Assembly: GCA_023375785.1 (NCBI GenBank)
Contig: SZWC01004699.1
Location: 144,870-168,673 of the forward strand
DNA: 23,804 nucleotides
Direction: 5' to 3'
Source of the DNA: Penium margaritaceum
Taxonomy: Eukaryota > Streptophyta > Zygnematophyceae > Desmidiales > Peniaceae
Position 1 is the first letter of the stretch, and every line of letters begins with the position of its first letter. A program made the translations under genes and the position numbers. Positions 14,564-23,804 of this stretch are shown one piece after another. The notes under the pieces were generated by a model. The model was not told the DNA's origin and ran no database searches. It saw only the letters and a program-made list of their open reading frames with translations.

Positions 14564-16591
14564 GTGAGTGTGTTGTCACAACCGAGTGATTTACAGACTG
14601 TCGGTCCGTCTGTCCATGTGGCTCGGGATGACTCGTGTGGGGGGGCACAGTCGGCATGTGATGATGATGGGCCTGACTGTATAGATTGGATTCATGAGTC
14701 CCACCTTTGTGCCCTTCGTCGCTTCTCCCCACCTACTGCTCAGCGTCCGTCTGAGGCCGAGTGTTCCATTGCCCATTGTACAGTGACGTCCCCCAGTCGT
14801 GATGCCGGTGGCACTTGGATCATCGATTCAGGTGCCACTCATCACATGCCGTGTCGTCGTAGTGACTTCGTTGTTCTTGGCCTTGTTGCGTCTGTTCGTT
14901 CCGTTCGCACCGGCTCTGGTCAGTCCTTGCCAGTCCAGGGTGTTGGGGTCGTGCGCTTTGATGGTCCGTCTGGCCCCTTGTATCTCTCCGAGGTGCTGTT
15001 TGTGCCTGACCTTGAGCTCAGTTTGCTTTCTGTACGTGCTTGCACACTGATGGGACTCTCTGTGGAGCACACTGCCAAGTCCGCGACTATGACTGCCAGT
15101 GACACTCGCAGCATTGTTCTCCGTGCCTCTATTGTGGATGACCTGTACCGTGTTTCCTGGACTTCTGCCCCTTGCTCCACTTCCCCTTCAGCTCATGTTT
15201 TTGTCACTGGTGTTCTGTCTCCTGAGCACCAGCGATTGCTTCATCGCCGTCTGTGTCATGTAGGCTCCGACACTGTGTCGAAGCTCATTCGGACACAGCC
15301 CGCTCTCGGTCTTGATGCGGCTTCTTTCGAGAAGCCGCCCAAGACCGATTGTCTTTTCTGTACCCAGGGTAAGATGCATCGCTGCACCTACCCTGACTCA
15401 CGATCTCGCGCACTTCGCCCTCTTGAGCTTGTCCATTCGGACCTTCTTGGTCCTCTTCCTGTCGAGTCTATGTCCGATAGGGGTCAATACGTCCTGACGC
15501 TGACTGATGACTTCACCTGGATGCGGTGGGTCTACAGCCTGCGCCAGAAGAGTGACGCTGCTCTCGCGGTTTGCCTCTGGCTAGTGATGGCTGAGCGTCA
15601 GTCCCGCCACACGCTACACACTTTCCGATCGGATCGTGGCGGCGACTTTCTCGGCGAGATGGATAGCTTCTTTGCTGAGCACGGGATTTTTCACCAGGTC
15701 TCTGCTCATGCTACTCCTCAGCAGAACGGTGTTTCTGAGCGTTGGAACCACACCATGGAGGATACGGTTCGTGCTATGCGGTCTGAGTGCGGTCTCCCAC
15801 AGTCCTTCGCTTTTGAGGGCTTTGCCTACATGACTTGGGTCTGGAACCGCCTCCCGCACGGTCCTCTTCCGGATCATTTCACACCGTATGAGCTCTGGTT
15901 TGGCCATCGTGCTGACCTTCGTCTCGCTCGTGTCTGGGGGTCCTTGGCTTCCGTGTGGTACACCGAGGACCAGCAGGGGTCCAAGGTCTCACCGCGAGGT
16001 CGCTTGTGTGCTTTCGTCGGCATCTCCCCGCAATCGAAGGCCTGGAAATTTTGGGACCCTACCCGTCATCGCATTATTGAGTCATGCGACGCGCTCTTCT
16101 TTGAGTCCCTCACCTACCGTGATGTGACATCGATTACGTCGCTGTCTGTCACGTACATCCCTACGTGTGAGGTTTCTCGCCGAATGGGGGAGTCTTCGCC
16201 TGCGAGCACCCCTCGTCAGGCTGATGTGTCCGTTCGAGCTCTCTCCACTTCACGGTCTCCGGCTCTTGATGACCCAGCGATCATCGCTGTCGTCCCAGAG
16301 ACCTCTCCAGCACCACCGGTTTCTATCCCGGTTCCCTCGCCTCCCTCCGGTACCCATGATCCTACACATGTGCGTACTCCTGTGTCCGCCGGCACTCCTG
16401 CCTCTGTGTGTGGTCCTACCTCATCTGTCCCTACTACCATACCGAGTCCCGTGTCTCCCACACACGCCCCTCGCACGACATCACCAGCTCCCTTGGCTGA
16501 GCTCTCCCGGGCTGTGACTGTGCCCGTTCCTGATCGTGAGGTACGCCCCTCGAGCCCAGGTTACTCCCGTGAGCCCGGCGGTCGTCTTTGA
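14564..16591 (+). CDS. pol: Copia copy 2 pol, protease-integrase part
   Basis: 675 codons, from a GTG shortly after the gag TAG to TGA 16589-16591. The first internal ATG in frame is about 95 codons in, past the protease active site, so pol is probably read as an extension of gag. The aspartic protease triad is in WIIDSGATHHMP (D88). The integrase zinc region uses H222, H227 or H232, C263 and C266 (HQRLLHRRLCH, CLFC). The catalytic triad is D293 (HSDLLGP), D357 (SDRGGDFLG) and E392 (QQNGVSERW), with 34 residues between the last two. A Pro/Ser/Thr-rich linker of about 170 residues leads to RT. The closing TGA is CGA in copy 1, so it is a nonsense mutation and not a natural end. Confidence 0.93.
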   Translation: MSVLSQPSDLQTVGPSVHVARDDSCGGAQSACDDDGPDCIDWIHESHLCALRRFSPPTAQRPSEAECSIAHCTVTSPSRDAGGTWIIDSGATHHMPCRRSDFVVLGLVASVRSVRTGSGQSLPVQGVGVVRFDGPSGPLYLSEVLFVPDLELSLLSVRACTLMGLSVEHTAKSATMTASDTRSIVLRASIVDDLYRVSWTSAPCSTSPSAHVFVTGVLSPEHQRLLHRRLCHVGSDTVSKLIRTQPALGLDAASFEKPPKTDCLFCTQGKMHRCTYPDSRSRALRPLELVHSDLLGPLPVESMSDRGQYVLTLTDDFTWMRWVYSLRQKSDAALAVCLWLVMAERQSRHTLHTFRSDRGGDFLGEMDSFFAEHGIFHQVSAHATPQQNGVSERWNHTMEDTVRAMRSECGLPQSFAFEGFAYMTWVWNRLPHGPLPDHFTPYELWFGHRADLRLARVWGSLASVWYTEDQQGSKVSPRGRLCAFVGISPQSKAWKFWDPTRHRIIESCDALFFESLTYRDVTSITSLSVTYIPTCEVSRRMGESSPASTPRQADVSVRALSTSRSPALDDPAIIAVVPETSPAPPVSIPVPSPPSGTHDPTHVRTPVSAGTPASVCGPTSSVPTTIPSPVSPTHAPRTTSPAPLAELSRAVTVPVPDREVRPSSPGYSREPGGRL

Positions 16592-18424
16592 CCATTGGAC
16601 TCCGGAGTTCAGCGAGCGTCTAGTCCTGCACCCAGGCGCTCCACTCGCAGCGTCGCGAGTGGTGACCCCGGCACAAAGGCCCTAGGCCTGAGTGTCCGCA
16701 CTGAGCACACAGAGGTACATCCAGCGTGTCTAGTAGGGCACGATCTCGTCACTCGCGAGTTCCACATCGCTTGTGATGCAGCAACCGATCTTGTGGTCGT
16801 CGGACCTAGCACTGAGGCGTGTGCTCTTGCCACGCAGAGCTCTCCCGCTTTGGCGCCTAACCCGGGCACACTGAGGGAAGCTCTCTCATCACAGGATGCT
16901 GACGCTTGGCATGCTGCCTGCGAGGATGAGCTTCGCGCCATCCGAGAGCATGGAGTTTACGAGCTAGTCAACCTTCCACCTGGAAGGAAGGCTATTCAGG
17001 TCAAGTGGGTCTTTCGCAAGAAAGTGAAGCCAGATGGCTCACTGGAACGCCACAAGGCTCGCTTGGTCGTCAAGGGGTACTCTAAGATTGAGGGCATCGA
17101 TTACACTGACACCTTCACCCCTGTCGGCCGTATGACCTCAGCTCGAGCTCTGTTCGATGTAGTGGCTCAGCATGACTGGGAACTACACCAGATGGATGTG
17201 AACAATGTGTTTCTCCATGGCTCTCTCGATGAGGAGATCTACGTGACTCAGCCACCCGGTTTTGAGGATGGCGACAAGATCTGGCGCTTGCGCAAATCCT
17301 TGTACGGCCTCAAGCAGTCTCCTCGGTGTTGGAACCAAGACATCACCGGCACCCTGACTCGTGCGGGATATGTACAGAGCGAGGCAGATCCCTCTCTCTT
17401 CGTCCGTCGGACGCCTGAGTGGTTCACCGCCATCCTAGTCTATGTCGACGACCTTCTGATCACGTCTCCTTCAATGGAGGCCGTGAAGGAGGCCAAGGTC
17501 GTCCTCCAGACTGCCTACAGGATGAAGGACCTTGGTCCTGTAGCGGTGTTTCTCGGCATGGAGATCGTACGAGACCGCAGATGTCGTACTCTGCTACTGC
17601 ACCAGGCCCGATACGCACGCGTTATGGGGGAACGCTTCAGCGATCTCCTCGGCAAAGTGTCCACGGCTTCCACACCCCTCACACACGACGGGCAGGATGC
17701 CCTGAAGGTGGACGATCCCACACAGCTGGGGGAGACAGTGGATGTGACCTTGTACCTCTGTCTCATCGGATCCCTGATGTACCTGGCCACTACCACACGT
17801 CCGGACATCGCATTCGCCGTCAACCTCCTTGCCCAGTTTTCGCAGGCTCCACGTGCTAGAGCCCTTCATGCGGCTGTGCGAGTGGTGCGGTACGTGGTCT
17901 CCACACCGAACCTCGGACTCTGCTTTCGCCGGCAGTGTTCGGTGGTCCTTGATGGCTACACCGACAGCGACTGGGCATGGAGCCCAGACGGACGCAGTCG
18001 CACCGGTTACGTGTTCTTGCTTGGTGGTACCGCTGTGTCCTGGCGCAGCGGGAAGCAGGGCTGCATTGCACGTAGCTCATCAGAGGCAGAGTATGTCGCT
18101 CTGGGAGCAGGGGCTGTTGAGACGGTATGGCTGCAGCGTATGTTCCTTGAGCTAGGTCAGTCATTACCAGCCATTGTGCTTCGTTGCGACAACCAGAGTG
18201 CTCTTGCTATTGCAGAGAACTCTGGTGTCTTCCATGCTCGCACGAAGCACATTGCAGTAGAGCATCACTTTGTGCGTGACTTGGTGGAGCGACACGTGAT
18301 CTCCGTCATTTGGGTTGGCACTGACATGCAGCGTGTTGACTTCTTGACGAAGGCACTAGCATGCGGAAAGTTCCTGGTGGCAATTCGTTCTGTCGGGCTT
18401 CGCCCCTTGCCTGACATTGGTTGA
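16592..18424 (+). CDS. pol: Copia copy 2 pol, reverse transcriptase-RNase H part
   Basis: About 610 codons in the same frame as the protease-integrase part, after the single TGA; there is no convincing start of its own. Residues are numbered from the TTG at 16595. RT spans about 130-375: KWVFRKKVKPDGSLERHKAR, YTDTFTPVGRM, catalytic D201 in QMDVNNVFLHG, SLYGLKQSPRCW, and the YVDD box at 283-286. RNase H has D457 (GYTDSDWAW), E498 (SSSEAEYV), D532 (RCDNQSAL) and TKHIAVEHHFVRD. It ends normally at TGA 18422-18424 after FLTKAL. Apart from the upstream stop it looks intact, and it is better preserved than copy 1. Confidence 0.94.
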   Translation, partial: PLDSGVQRASSPAPRRSTRSVASGDPGTKALGLSVRTEHTEVHPACLVGHDLVTREFHIACDAATDLVVVGPSTEACALATQSSPALAPNPGTLREALSSQDADAWHAACEDELRAIREHGVYELVNLPPGRKAIQVKWVFRKKVKPDGSLERHKARLVVKGYSKIEGIDYTDTFTPVGRMTSARALFDVVAQHDWELHQMDVNNVFLHGSLDEEIYVTQPPGFEDGDKIWRLRKSLYGLKQSPRCWNQDITGTLTRAGYVQSEADPSLFVRRTPEWFTAILVYVDDLLITSPSMEAVKEAKVVLQTAYRMKDLGPVAVFLGMEIVRDRRCRTLLLHQARYARVMGERFSDLLGKVSTASTPLTHDGQDALKVDDPTQLGETVDVTLYLCLIGSLMYLATTTRPDIAFAVNLLAQFSQAPRARALHAAVRVVRYVVSTPNLGLCFRRQCSVVLDGYTDSDWAWSPDGRSRTGYVFLLGGTAVSWRSGKQGCIARSSSEAEYVALGAGAVETVWLQRMFLELGQSLPAIVLRCDNQSALAIAENSGVFHARTKHIAVEHHFVRDLVERHVISVIWVGTDMQRVDFLTKALACGKFLVAIRSVGLRPLPDIG

Positions 18425-18520
18425 GTGTGGGGTGTTGTGGTGGCCATTCACTACGCCGTTGCACACGTTGTTGTACTCGTTTCAGTGCTGCACGTGTATG
18501 GACATGCGTACCATCGGGTC

Positions 18521-18529
18521 ATGGGGGAG
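18521..18529 (+). promoter_or_regulatory. Copia copy 2 polypurine tract (short)
   Basis: ATGGGGGAG immediately precedes the TG of the 3' LTR. The same sequence precedes the shared LTR at 10913-10921. It is short for a polypurine tract, but its place is exact and it is conserved in both copies. Confidence 0.75.
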
Positions 18530-19175
18530 TGTTGTGATTTGTGACGTTCCTGTCGACCTGTACAGTTTACTGTGACCACTCGGCCGTGTCCATACTCATG
18601 CAGATCCCTGATGCGGACCCAGGCGGTACCAGTGCATCGTCCGGTGGCGGACTACTGGTTTGGAGCTGACCGACGGCCGTTCCGGAGCTCTGGACGCTAC
18701 CCGGGACCTCCTGTAGTTTTTCTGCAGCACGCGGGACTTTATCGGTGGACTGGCCGTGGGCCTGATTTGCATGTTTTTGCATTGTGTTTCCACCGTTCGA
18801 TGCCGGATGCATGCATGTGACCAGTCGTAGCGTTCGGCTTGTGATTCTGCACGTCTAGGTTCAGACGGCGTAGCATTCTGACATGTGTGCGCAGAGTTAC
18901 GGCCAAAACAGTGGTTTTAGGCCGGTTTTAGGACAGATCTTGCACTGCCGCGTGCGACACCCGCCGTGCGCCGCGGCAGGTACTTATGCCATGGACCTGT
19001 CATTTGTCATTTCTCTCTGCAATTATATTCAGTTTGAGTTTCCTGACACTCTGTCCGTGTCCCAACCCAGACCCTTGCAGTTTTGTCTCAAACTTATGAC
19101 TCTTGTTACACGCTGACCTGGCGCTGACGCCTAGTGTCACGGCAAGTGGTTAGGAAGGTTCTAGGAAACTTCTCA
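18530..19175 (+). repeat. Copia copy 2 3' LTR (646 bp)
   Basis: It starts TGTTGTGATTTG and ends CTTCTCA at 19175. It aligns without gaps to 10922-11567 with about 19 differences, roughly 15 of them transitions. The sequence changes completely after 19175 (CTCCCAACCC), which marks the end of the copia array. Confidence 0.94.
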
Positions 19176-20640
19176 CTCCCAACCCTTTCTGTGGCTGGTC
19201 ATCACCATTTCTCAAGTGAACATGTTGAAATCATGGCATTTAGCACCAACCACGTTCGATGCTACGCTCTCCGTGTTGATGTTCATGGAAAGTAGGAGTC
19301 TAAGATGGGGACTAGGGTCGGAATCTGAATATTTCATATAATCATCTTGGTTTTACCTCTGTTCGTGACCAACTAAGGCGAGACGGGAGCCTGCCTCAGC
19401 ACCAAAAAAATCCCGAGAGTTGAACTCGGCCCTCCAGGTCTGAATTTAGGTGACGGGTAAAGGTTTGGGTGTTTCTAGCAAATAGTAAAGCGGGAACCAA
19501 GGGATATACGACAGCCCTTGTTATTGAGGATGACAGAAAAGATAAGCATCGAGGCAAAACCGTTTACAACGGATTTCATCTTTGCCCGACACCCTTCCGA
19601 TTTTGTGCTCCATAGCAAGGTGTATACAAGCCCTATTTGTCTCTGAAACATGGTGACAAAGGTGAACATTATCTTAAGCTCTCGAGAGAAGTAGGGAAAG
19701 CCCGCCATTTAGGACATATGAAGTGGAATAGAGTAGCGCAAAGAATGACCCAACGAACTTGCAATGGTTTGGATATGCGGGGGAAAAAGAGTAGTTGCGG
19801 GGTCATGAGAGGATGTCGAGGAAGATTCTGGTGAAGTATGTTTGGATAGGATGTAGTAGAGGTTGTAATCCAGAACAAAAGAGGAAGAATTTTTCATTTT
19901 TTTTCTACATAGAAAACAAATCCATCTATTTTTGTGAAGGCGTTACGAGAAGCGATTGGAGTGGATCGAAAGAGGATTGAGGTATGGACATCACAAGCAC
20001 GAAGGTATAGGGGTAAGAAGTAATGCTTCCCATGTAAAGAGCTCCAGTGAAACTCTATGTGAGGGAAATTCTTCTTCGAGTTACCATCGCATGATGGGGA
20101 AAATTCATGTCTCCGGAGCAGACGGTGATATAGTTGGTTCAGGGCACGGGCTGACCCGAGAAGCAATTCGTTGGGATTGAAAGGTAGTCAAGTGAACTGG
20201 TGATTTGCCCGTCTCGATATACGAATACTGGAAAAGATTCTTATCCTAGATTTGTGATGCTCTAGCCCATGAATGGGCGTGAGGACTGAGTTGGATGAGA
20301 TCGAATTGTATAGGGATAGTCGATGGGAGAGTTCGACGGAGGAAGAAAAAGATAATCTTAATGGATTTTCCTACAGGGTCCTTGATGGTGAAGTACAAGT
20401 GTGGGCACGTGCGAGGGGGAAAGAGGGTCCCATAGTAAGGGTGTATCTCCAGGAGACTGGGATGGATTCCATGAAATCAGCAATAGTACATTATTGGGCG
20501 ATAGACCAAGACATAGACAGTTTCATTACGATATCTCGGGGGAGAATTACTTTGGAGAGAATTCATCATTTTTTAAAGTGTAAGTAAAACTGTTGGCCGT
20601 TCGTTCTCAGGATGAATATATTGAATGATGTCTATTGTAG
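19176..20640. other. Unannotated AT-richer sequence, no recognisable gene
   Basis: Composition changes sharply from the GC-rich copia array. Short open frames exist on both strands, the longest 104 codons at 20273-20587 (plus). That one starts MGVRTELDEIELYRDSR and is rich in charged residues, but it matches no family I recognise and has no clear exon signals. A T-arm-like hairpin lies at about 19411-19427 on the minus strand, without the rest of a tRNA. Confidence 0.5.
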
Positions 20641-20780
20641 CGTGGCCGTGCCACACCGACTGGTCGAAGGGGCCACGTGGCTCGAGCGGGGTGACCTGGG
20701 ACTGTAGGCGGTGAGACGGGATGGCTTGAGGGTCAGAGACCATCAGGCACCGCGGTTTTGGCCTAGTCGGCCAAGGATTC
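20641..20780. other. GC-rich island with short inverted repeats
   Basis: An abrupt GC-rich block inside AT-rich DNA. CGTGGCC (20641-20647) pairs with GGCCACG (20671-20677), and TTGGCC/GGCCAA flank a 5-base loop near 20758-20774. A stretch near 20676-20695 (GTGGCTCGAGCGGGGTGACC) vaguely resembles a tRNA D-arm, and an A8 run follows at about 20814. A SINE is possible but not demonstrated. Confidence 0.4.
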
Positions 20781-22689
20781 CGTCAAATCCGCTACATCTA
20801 TTGTTGAGATCTTAAAAAAAATGGTTTTATTTTTGTTTATGCCATGATGAATACTCTGAAAGATATCTTCCATTTCCAGTATAGTGTGGGTAGGGTGAGT
20901 CCTAGGATGGAGGGGTGTAGGGAAAAAACAAGAACACATTTGGGGAGATGTTGGAAAAACAAAGGAGTATGCTTTCATTGGGCTTGACTAGGCTGGAGGA
21001 AGTAGAGCTAGAACCGACCCAAATTCATACACTCCATAATCAGTGTATCAAAAAGTGTATTCATGTATCAATGGAATTCTCAATCATCATAAACATGAAA
21101 AAACATGACTGGAGTCCAAATACACATTCCTTGTCAAACATGAAAATACTAGGAGCATTTTGATGAAATAGAGTAATTTTGGTAAACGGTCAATGTTCAC
21201 ATTTCTGTTCATTTCCCAATATATTTTCTTGTACACAGTTCCAATGGACAGGTGATTGGTCATGTATGGATGCAAGGGAGTAAAGGCAGATGCTACGACT
21301 GATTTCATCCCTTTGTGAGTTAGAGGATGGCAAGTGAAGGAGGAGTGTAATTGACTGTTGGAGATGATTCGGCATTGGCGGGCATACATTGATCTACTAA
21401 AAACACATTTTAGTTGATCTAAGCATTGATTACAACTGCTTGATTGTGTATGCGAGTTTGCAAGTTCTGCTTGTAAGCAATAGATGCTTAAAGTTGTCAG
21501 AGGATTGGGTAGTAAAAGTGCCCAGGGTTGAGGGTTCAAACGAAGATTTGGCCAAGGATTGATATGTCTTTATATGTTCTTCGGAGATGAGTGAGGGGGA
21601 TTGACTCGTGGTGTATTTGAGCCTGCTCGCTCCATACACGGCACAAGGAACCGTTCAGCTATCACTCAAAGTCCTTGCTTCCAATGGCCAATACGAGGTT
21701 TTTTTCCTACTCTAACGCCAATATCGTACACTACAATTTTGGTTTGGTCTAGAATACCTCGTTCACTTGGACACTCGTGGACCTGATCATAACGCATGGA
21801 AGCCCGCAACTTGGTTACCCACGGTGGTGGTCAAAGAGTATTAGAGAGTACGTGGTAGGAGGCACCACCCGAATGCGATAATAGTGAACAACATGCCCAC
21901 TTGGCGGCATTCATGGACAGTGACCATACAAAGTTGTGGCTACTAAAAATGGTTGTCGCGTGGATGCTCCAGCCTAAAGGGAGGAGGCCGCTACCCATAC
22001 AGACGGATAGGTTGCACCTTAGGTCCAAGTGCCGTGCACATATCCATGTTCAGCAGATGATTGAAATTATTCATTTCCTTTTACAACGTTGACAACTCAC
22101 TACCTGACACTTTTACTTGTTGGTCATAAACTGACATGGTTCATGACCATGAGGGTTGGTCGACAGCAAACCCTTCGCTGGATGTTGGCCACCAGGTTGC
22201 AACGTGTAAGTTTTTGTTAGCACGACCAGAGCAATGGTTAAACGGGTCTTCTTCTTGTGTCAGGACCTTGATGTGATCAGCTTGACATGCACAAACTGTA
22301 GAAACGGTATAAAGAGAAAGGAATAAACAGTTTTTTGGGAGGAAATCTGATTGTAATATTGCTACGTACAAGTTTCATAGTAGCCTATGTAGAGCAATGT
22401 GCTCTGACTCTGTTCCTGGCCCAAGCTGGACGCAACGCCTTGCCAGGCTCCCATTTTTGTGGGAAGTTTCTTGGCGTGTCTTGTAGGTTGATGTGCCTTC
22501 AGGAAGTCAGGGTGCCTCCTAGCCAAGCTAGTAGAGCTACCATCCTTAGTGAGTTGAGGAGGAGAACTCCAACAGGATCTGGATCTATGCACCAAGTCAG
22601 AAGGCTGACTTGCAGTGGTGGTGGTGGTAACTTCCACTAAGGTAGTCTAACATGTTGTCTTAGCGACCGAGTTTGGAAGTAATTACAAG
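20781..22689. other. Unannotated region, no recognisable gene
   Basis: Mixed-composition sequence with only short, unrelated open frames (up to about 150 codons on the minus strand at 21087-21539). None shows a domain, periodicity or splice-site pattern I can support. No LTRs, terminal inverted repeats or longer direct repeats were seen here. Confidence 0.5.
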
Positions 22690-22910
22690 TTGCCTATATT
22701 CTTGATCGACCATGTCTACATTGCCCCCAGTCTGAGAACTATGGCTGCGCTGCCCTCATTTTGAGTATTATGGCCAGGTTGTCCACACTTGTGGTGCTCC
22801 GGGGAGTTATCGCCAAGACGCTTAGTACTAATGAAATATTGTACAAGTCTTGCCCCTACTTTAAAATTTGAGGCCAAGCTGACGGTAATATTTTGTATCG
22901 CACATTGCTC
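22690..22910. repeat. Degenerate 29-31-bp periodic array, right copy
   Basis: Unit starts at 22690, 22721, 22750, 22779, 22807, 22850 and 22879, giving steps of 31, 29, 29, 28, 43 and 29. Units open with TTGCCCCCA or variants, followed by CTGAGAA or TTGAGTA and a TATGGC-like tail. The match in motif, phase and spacing to 1392-1540 shows a common repeat family. The 43-bp step suggests a partly lost or extended unit. Confidence 0.7.
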
Positions 22911-23663
22911 AAAAGCCCTTTCATTAAAGTTATGCCATTCACCATGTCCACCCTATCCGCCTTCTAGACTTGCTCGCATCTTTGTCATCGATTTTAACGT
23001 GTTCCGTGTTAGACATTGTATCAGTATATTATTAGCTGATATGGCACCTCTGACATCAGAAGAAATTTTGGCCATTTCAATTATAAAGCTTCATTCGCCT
23101 TTCCTTCCGAGTACGCAGAAGATGACAGCAAAAACCACACATCCTTGTACGTCCATCGCAATGTTTCACAAATTCTCTCTGAAATAGGACCCTGGAAGTT
23201 ATGGTTTTGAGAATGCCGAGGGACGCGTATATATAAACGAAAATTTTGAGGAACAGAGGATCAAAACTCTTAAAAATGAATCAGCATCACACGCAGCTAC
23301 CTAAAACTCCACTAAACGAAAACAACGGAATCAGGTCACAAAAACATCTTTCCATAGCCACGCAAGAGAATGCTTTCATGCGTGAAGCTTTATATGTAAA
23401 AGGACCTCCATGCTACATCGAACAAAAACAAGCCCTGGCAACCGACGGAACATCCATGATTAGGTTTGGGTGAAGTATGTTGGTTGACGCCCAGAAACAA
23501 GCAAAGTTATATGCACACCACCATCGATGGAAACTGAAACATAAATCCCATCTTCGGTTCAAGTATGCAGCAATGTCACCAAACGTTGCACCTATGCAGA
23601 TAGTGTATGAGGGTATGAAAACACTTTGAACATAAATATGAATGAAAATAATAAAGCCTACAC
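22911..23663. other. Unannotated AT-rich sequence
   Basis: A plus-strand open frame of 132 codons (22789-23187) and shorter ones overlap the end of the repeat array and have no recognisable domain. The 29-bp motif may continue in a more worn form around 23040-23100 (GCACCTCTGACATCAGAAG). A TATA-like ATATATAA lies at 23229-23236 with no gene identified after it. Confidence 0.45.
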
Positions 23664-23728
23664 TTATACGTATATGCATATGTATATGTATATGTATGTG
23701 TATATGTATGTGTATATGTATGTGTATG

Positions 23729-23804
<76 letters not shown>
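23664..23804. repeat. (TATATG)n / (TATGTG)n microsatellite
   Basis: Alternating TATATG and TATGTG hexamers, becoming pure TATATG over about the last 70 bases. The tract runs off the window edge, so its full length is unknown. Confidence 0.95.

Larger units (their letters stand above)
10922..19175 (+). mobile_element. Ty1/copia retrotransposon copy 2, full length (8254 bp), inactive
   Basis: LTR 10922-11567, primer-binding site 11568-11580, leader to 12523, broken gag 12524-14557, pol 14558-18424 (protease, integrase, RT, RNase H), purine-rich tract 18521-18529, LTR 18530-19175. Order and motifs are those of Ty1/copia. Defects are four in-frame stops in or at the end of gag, two out-of-frame tandem duplications and one stop in pol. 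A target-site duplication cannot be tested, because the left LTR is joined to copy 1 rather than to host DNA. Confidence 0.95.

Noticed and set aside
19637..19980. LINE-like C-terminal motif (LQWFGYA) in one frame
   Set aside because: Only a few residues resemble the LINE RT tail, stops interrupt the frame, and no RT or endonuclease domain is nearby.
20273..20587. 104-codon open frame as a possible small gene
   Set aside because: No recognisable domain, homologue or regulatory context; the length is not exceptional for this composition.
22789..23187. 132-codon open frame
   Set aside because: It overlaps the degenerate repeat array and has no domain, so it is likely fortuitous.

Overview
The window is a stretch of a eukaryotic nuclear genome made mostly of decayed LTR retrotransposons. 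No host gene could be recognised. A green-plant-lineage host (land plant or streptophyte alga) is the best guess. The main reason is that the primer-binding site of the reverse-strand element (7070-7081) matches the 3' end of the plant-type initiator methionine tRNA, which differs from the animal and yeast versions. The chromodomain Ty3/gypsy element and the Ty1/copia family fit this but do not prove it. The species cannot be named from the sequence.

Layout. 1-1785: simple and low-complexity flank with an (AC)n tract, a (CTG)21 tract, six 24-bp PstI-containing tandem repeats, a degenerate 29-30-bp periodic array and a C-rich (G-quadruplex-capable) tract. 1786-7406: a Ty3/gypsy chromovirus on the minus strand. 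Its 3' LTR (1786-2336) is complete. Polypurine tract, chromodomain-integrase, RNase H, reverse transcriptase, protease, gag and primer-binding site follow, and then a 5' LTR cut off at about 7406. All its frames are broken, and its LTRs differ by roughly 11% by eye. 7407-19175: two Ty1/copia copies of one family, head to tail, sharing the middle LTR. Copy 1 lacks its 5' LTR, leader, gag and most of its protease. Copy 2 is full length, with two 646-bp LTRs that differ by about 3%.

In copia copy 2 the order is LTR, primer-binding site, a 956-bp leader with CAG tracts and a cluster of hairpins, a gag broken by stops and two out-of-frame tandem duplications (one containing the window's only N), a UAG codon in frame with pol, then protease, integrase, reverse transcriptase and RNase H with one TGA, a purine-rich tract and the LTR. 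Neither copy can be autonomous as it stands, although the catalytic motifs of copy 2 pol are still readable.

19176-23804: a compositionally different, more AT-rich region with no recognisable gene. It holds a GC-rich island near 20641-20780, a second block of the same 29-30-bp periodic repeat found in the left flank (about 22690-22910) and a terminal (TATATG/TATGTG)n microsatellite that runs off the window.

The most unusual points are the shared 29-30-bp repeat family at both ends, the LTR-sharing copia tandem, the gypsy/copia breakpoint, the hairpin cluster just upstream of copia gag, and the concentration of LTR transitions at CpG. I did not find a convincing new biological system; the content is retrotransposon biology plus some undescribed repeats.
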